From contig BSQZ01000035.1 of NCBI GenBank assembly GCA_033239005.1, positions 6,536,001 through 6,600,000 on the forward strand: a stretch of 64,000 bases of DNA, written 5' to 3'. Below, in pieces: positions 58,021 to 64,000 of the stretch (positions within the stretch are counted from its first letter, which is position 1; each line of letters opens with the position of its first letter). Origin of the DNA: Lamellibrachia satsuma (taxonomy: Eukaryota; Annelida; Polychaeta; Sabellida; Siboglinidae). Both the position numbers and the translations under genes were made by a program. Under the pieces are notes generated by a model. The model was not told the origin of the DNA, did not search any database, and saw only the letters and a list, made by a program, of their open reading frames with translations.

Positions 58021-58049
58021 CTGATGAAGGCAGCTGGAACCTGCCGAAA
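58021..58049 (+). ncRNA. Hammerhead-like ribozyme core
   Basis: CTGATGA, A, stem GGCAG/CTGCC with loop CTGGAAC, then GAAA. This follows the hammerhead core (CUGANGA - stem II - GAAA) except for one extra A before the stem. Similar cores occur at 23521-23549 and 61587-61615 (both minus) in Penelope-like ends. Stems I and III were not verified. Confidence 0.35.
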
Positions 58050-58200
58050 GTTGCTATACAAATAAAGGTTGAGTGTGTAAAACGATTAACATATCCATTG
58101 GATAGAGAGTTACTCGGTAGAAAACTTGTCTGTATACGATATTAAATTTGAATATTTAATATCGTATTGAAATCCAGATATCAATTATTCAAATGTACAT

Positions 58201-58572
58201 ATGCATAAACATATTCATTTGACATTGGACATTACGCCCATGAAAGACAGCAGTCTAGATATATTGCTACCAGACAAGTGTTCAGTCTTGTCTCGCAACG
58301 CAGCAGACAGGACCGTTGAAGCCAATATACAATGCTTTGACGTGGGAGGCATGTCAGTAATTCACTTCTCTCGCTTTGACAACACAGATTGGCTTGATGT
58401 CAAAGGCCAATTAATCTTATGTAGTGTAGTACAAAAGGGTCGACCACATGTGGTTCAAATATTCTCCCAGCTCGATAAACAGGAATATGAATATGTTTAT
58501 TCGACAGAGACAAACAAAAATAAAATTAAATATAATATACTGCGACTGAATACAAAATGTATAAATTTCTGA
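58201..58572 (+). CDS. Unassigned ORF, 123 codons
   Basis: The frame from ATG 58201 has balanced, protein-like composition (for example FDVGGMSVIHFSRFDNTDWL, then VVQIFSQLDKQEYEYVYSTE). No signal peptide or membrane segment. I recognise no family. It could be an exon of a 5' neighbour, a retroelement piece or a small gene. It ends 1.3 kb before the T-box exons. Confidence 0.3.
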   Translation: MHKHIHLTLDITPMKDSSLDILLPDKCSVLSRNAADRTVEANIQCFDVGGMSVIHFSRFDNTDWLDVKGQLILCSVVQKGRPHVVQIFSQLDKQEYEYVYSTETNKNKIKYNILRLNTKCINF

Positions 58573-58855
58573 TTTCGAAAGATTAATGTTATATTATACA
58601 AATATGTATGTCCGTGAGACCAATATTTGGGCACTAACGCGAGAGCCACCCATATATTTGTAACAAGAGGGGTTAAAATTAATTAAAAAAAATACGTGCA
58701 CGTATGTATGTAAGTGTACTCTTAAGTTAAACATACGAAAAACCCAATCAACATCAAAATATCAATCAATATATAATATAATAATACATAAATAGCATTA
58801 AGAGGAAATCATGAAATCTGAAAACAGAATAAGGCATTAAAACGGCGCATGAACA

Positions 58856-59380
58856 GTGGCTCTGTCAATTAAAGAAACACTTTCTGCGAAATCCCACTTA
58901 CCCTGTATTCAATATCATATGCATGCACCCTGTAGAAAGATGCATTCAATCAACACGATTGCCTGTGCTAATGGTGACTGTGAGCCGAGACGGTGGACGG
59001 GTGCAAAACGTACCCCGAACATCTGGGACCACTGTTCCAAAGCCGTGCAGCCATTCGACGTTTCTCGTCGCGACCAGCAGGTGCATGCCGGGATGTATTA
59101 CACCCGCCACGAGTGTCACGGCTCAATATCTACTTACCGGAGAAAGCTGCGTCGCACTCACGGTTTGCAGCCATTGAAATCTGACGCTTCAATTGACGTC
59201 ACGCGTCACAAAAACAGCATTGGCTTCAAGCTGCAGCGACCGATGCGGTCATCATCTAGTAGGTTACATCTACATTACGTTTCCTTGCTTAATAGTTTCT
59301 TATGTTTCCACGATCGATCATATCTTTTGTTGCAGTTTTTCATAAATTCAGTGTTTTTTTTTTGTTCTTTTCTCATATGA
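58856..59380 (+). CDS. Unassigned ORF in CpG-richer segment upstream of the T-box
   Basis: A 174-codon frame, with two other frames also open across 58923-59184. The core 58980-59240 is richer in CpG than its surroundings. It might contain a 5' exon or the promoter region of the T-box gene; no product recognised and no donor clearly fits phase 1. Confidence 0.2.
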   Translation: MALSIKETLSAKSHLPCIQYHMHAPCRKMHSINTIACANGDCEPRRWTGAKRTPNIWDHCSKAVQPFDVSRRDQQVHAGMYYTRHECHGSISTYRRKLRRTHGLQPLKSDASIDVTRHKNSIGFKLQRPMRSSSSRLHLHYVSLLNSFLCFHDRSYLLLQFFINSVFFFCSFLI

Positions 59381-59859
59381 TTCTTTATTGATCGTGAACA
59401 GTGATCGTCTTTACAAATTCACGGTAATTGTATTAAATGTTAGAAGTAGTATTTAAAGGACATATCCGAATATTAACCATTCAACTGTAAGTGTCGTGTT
59501 TTAGTCTCCGCTGATTGTATTCACATGTTTGCATGTGACATCATGTACTATCTTCAATGTTAGTTTTAAAAGTTACATTCGAAAGATATTGTGTTAGGAT
59601 AGCTGTAGCTTTGTATTGTATTGTGTAGAATACTGGCCAATACTCCTGAAGAGTCAAACGGTCAGGGCTGTGTGTGCATGGAGTGATTGCTGCTTATTTG
59701 TGTTTGCTTGTGTCTTTCCTGTATTATCATCGACAGATTGCGTAAATAATTCATATAATGTATATTTGATTTCGTGTGCAATCAAAATGTACAACGATAT
59801 GATTGATAATAATATATTGACTTACTGATACATGGAGTTTAACCTGTTCCTGTTCGCAG

Positions 59860-59992
59860 CAGCGGGCGTTAGAGCCTGTGCAGCTGATGACTCGCTGAGC
59901 ACAGCGGGGATGACGGTGCAGCTCGAGGATGCCGAACTGTGGCGCCTGTTCAGCAGTTCAAGCAATGAAATGATCATCAGCCCCGCTGGCCG
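59860..59992 (+). CDS. T-box exon a: start of T-box
   Basis: Encodes the T-box entry: [14 protein letters not shown], then [10 protein letters not shown], with the donor inside the Arg codon. The acceptor CTGTTCCTGTTCGCAG is strong and implies a preceding exon ending in phase 1. The frame is also open upstream to ATG 59832, so a start there cannot be excluded. Confidence 0.88.
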
Positions 59993-62900
59993 GTACGAAC
60001 TGTTGATTTCTGGTCGTGTGAAGGCGAAACGTGCGCGCGTGTTTTAGTCAGGTTCTTTAAAGTCAGCCTAACATTGATAGTCCAGAAGGTGGCGTTTGAT
60101 TCCACGCATACTCTAACAATCACTGCACACATATTTTTAACTCCCATGATATCCAATTTCTGATTTTATGGAAAGTGTTCGGAAACTCTAGTTAACGATA
60201 CATTGAAGAAGAAGACGAAGAATGATTTAATTTGGCCCCATCTAATCACACATATATCCATTATCAATTTATAATTTTACACAATGTGAGTGTATAATAA
60301 AAAAAACATGGCAGGCCTACATAGTAAGGTATATAACAAAACATACAAAACTTGGTCAGAAGACTCCTCTAAAAACATTTATAGTCGCTCTCGATGTGCC
60401 AACTCTTAAACTGAAATTAAACTTAGCAAATTTGTCAAGGAAATTACATTCATCCAAGAAAAAAGTAACAAGTTTGGAAATTCGTACTTCGCTTGATGCA
60501 TTGTCGTAATGTGAACCCATTGTCTTCTTTCCATACGCTATGTATTTCGCAATGCGAGTATCTATAATATAGGATCATAAACAAAATACTAGTTTGTTGC
60601 GTGATGTCTAGGCCTATCGTGGGCATCTCGAAAGTAGACTACTGTTTGTGGCTAAACGTTAATTTAATTTTGAGAACATCACTTTGTTAATGTGTCTTAT
60701 GAAGCAACACTAATCTTCCCGTCTCTGAACAGTCGGATGTTCCCGTGCATATCCGTCAACATTCGGGGAATGCGACCTAGCGCCACCTACCGAGTCACTT
60801 TGGAAGTGATGTTGGTTGACGGGGAGCGCTATCGTTTCGTCAACTGCGCCTGGGTGCCCGTTGGACGGACTGAAGCAGAATTTGGAAATAAGGTGTGCGA
60901 ATGGATGCGCGGATGTGGCTGTGTGACTTGTATCGGTGGCTACACTCGATATTCCACTTTAACTAAATGCGGTTATTTTAATTAAATGAAACATTGAATT
61001 ACTTATTTTATTCGGATGCCCAAACAATGACAATGTGAATGACTCGACGTTGATTCCTGCAGGTGTACGTCCACCCTGACTCGCCCAATACAGGCGCCGC
61101 GTGGATGGCGGGCAGCGTGTCCTTCTCCATGTTGAAGCTCACCAACCGTTCCAGCAACGCCACTGATCACGTACGTACAAACAACATCAACTGCGATCTC
61201 CATCGTCAAACCATCGACATTTCTCTTATGTCTTCTTCTACCAATCATTTTATTCACGCTTCACAACACCTATCATCAAAACCTCTCTTCCGCTTTTCAC
61301 CTCACCGTTTATCCCCTATCTGCTGTTTCCTCTCAAGTTCTAACTATCCTAAAATCACATGTTCCATCGTGTTCTACTTGCACTTCATTCGTCCGCCCAC
61401 ACCTTTATAGCTTTCTTCTTTTCGTTACCACAAACTGCGTCCAGATTTCACAACTCCCCACGTATCACCACATCTCCGTTTCTGTAATCATCATTTCACT
61501 TCCTTGAATGGATAGATGATCCGGTTTCTTTGTAATTCATATTAAGCATAATTACCTCTCAAGAAACTTAGTGTTCGTTCTGAATATTTCAACTGCATCT
61601 CGCAGTCTTCTTCAGCAGACTGAAGTTACATCCGTAACTTCAGTCTGCTGAAGAAGACTGCGAGAGGTAATTATGCTTAATATCATTTCACTGTCTTGCC
61701 CTTTCCCTGCATTAGTGCTTCCATTGGCACACAGAACATCGTAGTTGAAGTAATCGCAAGTCGTACTCGTATCCCTAGGTGGTAGTCGGCTCCATGCAGA
61801 AGTACATGGCGCACGTCGTGATTACGACGCAAGAGGGCGCCTCTGGGCAATGGCTTCACTACCGCTTCCCGCTACATCTGACGTCCTTCATTGCTGTGAC
61901 GATGTATCAATCGGAGAAGATACGCCGACTCAAGATTGAGATGAATCCATTCGCCAAAGTGTTCCGTGACACCAACGTGACAATGTGAGTACATGCAATT
62001 TGTTGCTCGTAATTCGACTTACAGAACAAACGCAACGTGAATTGGCAAAACGATGTCAATGTGAGAACTACGTTTCATTTCTTTACGATGCAGTACAATA
62101 AAATGTGTTGCCAACTGCATTTATATATTGATCCGGGTTCCACTCCCAGATGTATGTGCAATATTCGAATATAATATTATCTTTTGTGTCATTACGAATG
62201 ATTTAGTTCTGATCCTAGTGGGCGGCATTGCCCTGGCGGGGAATGTACTGTCCTGGGGGTAATATGTTGCGGTGATTGTACTGTCCTGTGGGTAGTATGC
62301 TGGGGTGAGTGTATTGTGCTGGGGTAATGTGTTGGGGTGAGTGTACTGTCCTGTCGATAATGTGCTGGGGTGAGTGTATTGTCCTGGGGTAATGTGTTGT
62401 AGTGAGTGTACTGTCCTGGGGGTAATATGCTGGGTTGAGTGCATTGTCCCGGGGGTAATGTGCTGGGGTGAGTATACTGTCATGTGGGTAATATGCTGGG
62501 GTGAATGTAATGTCCTCGTGGTAATATGCTGGGGTGAGTGCACTGTTCTGGGGGTAATGTGCTGGGGGAGTGTACTGTCCTGGGGTAATGTGCTGGGGTG
62601 TGTGTACTGTCCTGTCATCATTTTCCGTTGACATTTTTTAAAATCAATATATGTGTTAAAATATTAAACATATAAAATGTGGATGCTACCAATTATGAGA
62701 TGTATGTTTCCAGCCTGTTTACATGAAGTCAAATTTGTGCTACAAACTACATTATCTGATTACGATCATTCAACAATAATATAATATATGTCTTCACCAT
62801 TATATATGTCTTCACCATTATGTTGTGCAGGTCATCGTCGTCACCATTGATTTCACCGGCAACGTCAGCAGCAGCAGCAGCAGCATCCGCAGTGGCAGCC

Positions 62901-64000
62901 CCAGTGCCATCAACAGCAGTAGCAGCACTAACTGTAGCACCACCAGTAGCAGCAGCTGTTGCAGCAGCAGCTGTAGCAGCTGAAGCAGCACTGCGAAAGT
63001 CGGCCCGCGACAAACAAGCGGAACACGTCAAATCGGCTAAACGAGCCCAGACTTATTACTACGCTGGTAAGTGTTCTTTCACCGCAGCGTAGAAGTCGTC
63101 GTTGTGCGAAGACATAATATTATCAGGAAACCAAATTGCATTTACTTGTTGACAGTCGTAGTCAAGGCGGCATGCTTGCGGAACCTTTATTGTGCATTAA
63201 TAATTGGAATGCAGTGGTATAGCTGTCTACTGGTTCCTTGCCTTTCCAAGATACGTCCTTGCTTTTCCAAGACACGTTGCTTTCCCAAAATGTGTAGCGA
63301 GTAAAGTAATATGCGTTGAACGAGTCTGATTTCTGGCTTTGTCACTATTGTGGAAAAAAGCTCTTCACAAAAAATACGACTGAACGTTATTATACGTGTT
63401 GTATTGTCGCCGATAATACCAATTAAATAACAAAATGTAATTTGTTTTACTGTTTCATATTTACTGACATACGTTTGCTAGAAAACAAAGTAAAACGCAC
63501 GGAACGAGTCTAGTATCATATCTGTCACCATCTATCTCTATTTTGGATAAAAACATCATAAAAATATGTATTAGTTATACCGGCAATGCAATTCAAGTAA
63601 ATAACATCATTTTATCTTTTTTACTCTTGCACGTTTGTTGACATAATCGAAACTTATCTGTCATGTTGTTTCGCAGAGACGAGAACACCTGGTGATCAAA
63701 CATTGCAACGACAAACGTCGCTGATGTATGGAATGGTCAACTCCCAGGCAGCAATGGTAGCGCTTGATGAACGTCTACGATACATGGCTTGGCTTCAGCA
63801 AGAGCAGCGAGAGCAGCAGATGATGCTGCAGCAAGAGCAGCTGCTATACGACATGGAGAGACGGCAGATGGAGCGCTACAATAATCATTGGGGGGTTCCG
63901 TTCGAGAACCATCCTTACGCCCAACAATTGTGGGTGCCCAACGGTGCTCGGGCGAATTATGCGTTCGCTGGTTACATGCCCAACTCGTGCAACAGCAGCA
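59860..64000 (+). CDS. Divergent T-box transcription factor gene, 3' end outside window
   Basis: T-box proteins bind DNA as nuclear transcription factors in animal development. Six exons join in phase: 59860-59992, 60733-60892, 61063-61170, 61779-61984, 62831-63066 and 63677 onward. The first four carry a complete T-box: [20 protein letters not shown] (split by the first intron), [32 protein letters not shown] and NPFAKVFRD. All landmark positions are present, but several usual residues differ (QKYMAH where HKYEPR is common, TMYQS for TAYQN). WVPVG and EDAELW recall Brachyury-type domains, while [14 protein letters not shown] recalls Tbr/Eomes; the subfamily is unresolved. After the T-box come an Ala-rich exon and a Gln/Met/Glu-rich exon, plausible regulatory segments. 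The 5' end is uncertain: an in-frame ATG at 59832 precedes the acceptor, or an upstream exon supplies the start. Confidence 0.92.
60733..60892 (+). CDS. T-box exon b: RMFP to WVP
   Basis: Completes the split Arg and continues [20 protein letters not shown] and [19 protein letters not shown]. This matches the T-box strand order RMFP - GLDP - Y - WVPGG. Ends in phase 0 before GTGTGC. Confidence 0.92.
61063..61170 (+). CDS. T-box exon c: VHPDSPNTG
   Basis: This is 36 codons, phase 0 both sides, encoding [20 protein letters not shown] followed by [12 protein letters not shown]. The HPDSP and KLTN motifs are T-box hallmarks. The start codon shown by simple ORF calling is actually GTG after the acceptor CTGCAG. 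Confidence 0.93.
61501..61685. mobile_element. Head-to-head Penelope-like element ends in T-box intron
   Basis: 61501-61620 matches 23438-23560 (GGATAGATGATCCGGTTTCT, CATAATTACCTCTCAAGAAA). It is followed at 61625-61680 by its own reverse complement with an internal deletion, giving an inverted repeat centred on 61626-61633. No coding part. Confidence 0.8.
61779..61984 (+). CDS. T-box exon d: end of T-box
   Basis: Phase 0 in, phase 2 out. [15 protein letters not shown] is the counterpart of the LNSLHKYEPR strand. [20 protein letters not shown] and PFAKVFRD are the conserved C-terminal strand and recognition helix. The loop between the two blocks is about as short as in Brachyury. Confidence 0.93.
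62240..62615. repeat. 33-bp G-rich minisatellite in T-box intron, about 11 copies
   Basis: Units of about GGGGTAATGTGCTGGGGTGA-GTGTACTGTCCTG with scattered variation. Each unit has two GGGG/GGGGG runs. 33 is divisible by three, so repetitive frames open on both strands; they are not genes. Confidence 0.95.
62831..63066 (+). CDS. T-box exon e: Ser/Ala-rich then basic segment
   Basis: One base completes Met, then a Ser run, about 60 residues dominated by Ala, Val and Pro encoded mostly by GCA/GCAGCA repeats, then a basic stretch ([20 protein letters not shown]) and QTYYYAG. Ala-rich tracts in transcription factors often repress or mediate interactions; that is inference. The repeat-derived coding implies length instability. 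Confidence 0.85.
63067..63676. other. T-box intron, nothing recognised
   Basis: No repeat or coding frame of note. Two imperfect copies of an ACGTTTG/AACGAGTCT-type block (63310 and 63500) suggest a short internal duplication. Confidence 0.4.
63677..64000 (+). CDS. T-box exon f: Gln/Met-rich, runs off window
   Basis: The acceptor TTTCGCAG supplies the second and third bases of a Glu codon, in phase with the previous exon. It encodes a helical Gln/Glu/Met-rich segment ([17 protein letters not shown]) and then a Tyr/Asn/Pro-rich stretch. Open to position 64000 with no stop, so the exon or the gene continues. Confidence 0.85.

Noticed and set aside
62121..62634. Two repetitive minus ORFs (139 and 166 codons) with HITP/YYPQDS units
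   Set aside because: Produced by the 33-bp intronic minisatellite, whose length is a multiple of three; they lie inside a T-box intron.

Overview
This is metazoan nuclear DNA. Coding sequence is cut into short exons with GT-AG introns, and most of the window is transposon debris and microsatellites. Two real genes are visible, both on the + strand. The first is the 3' two-thirds of a TRPM-family cation channel gene (14 exons, 3011-30571, about 672 residues from the ankyrin-like N-terminal region through S1-S6, the TRP helix and a C-terminal coiled coil). Its N-terminal exons are not recognisable here and probably lie to the left. The second is a divergent T-box transcription factor gene (59860 to the right edge). 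Its complete T-box is spread over four exons, followed by an alanine-rich exon and a Gln/Met-rich exon that runs off the window. The transposon repertoire (CR1/L2-like, Jockey-like and RTE-like LINEs, a Penelope-like element with GIY-YIG endonuclease, Ty3/gypsy, hAT and TTAA-target MITEs, a tRNA-derived SINE) and the TGCDTVS-type orphan protein fossils suggest a marine invertebrate. A mollusc or another lophotrochozoan is my guess; the phylum is not settled.

Layout. 1-1423: decayed gypsy element. 1.8-2.4 kb: (TA)n and a LINE 3' end. 3.0-30.6 kb: the TRPM gene, its introns filled with LINE pieces, a foldback element, a Jockey-like LINE, two inverted TA-rich arms flanking two exons, a Penelope-like element, a SINE touching a splice donor, and an orphan-transposon fossil split by a TTAA-target MITE. 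30.6-40.2 kb: 3' flank of TRPM, two further orphan-transposon fossils, an array of palindromic CRE sites and a hAT MITE with an intact 8-bp target-site duplication. 40.2-44.6 kb: a recent 2.2-kb tandem duplication carrying a decayed THAP-like zinc-finger fragment. 44.5-58 kb: LINE copies, long microsatellites, a promoter-like CpG patch near 46.3 kb and a few unassigned ORFs. 58.2-64 kb: one unassigned 123-codon ORF and then the T-box gene.

The two genes have no evident functional link: one is a membrane channel, the other a DNA-binding regulator. All exon phases stated below join in frame. Functional assignments rest on motif recognition by eye, not on a database search.
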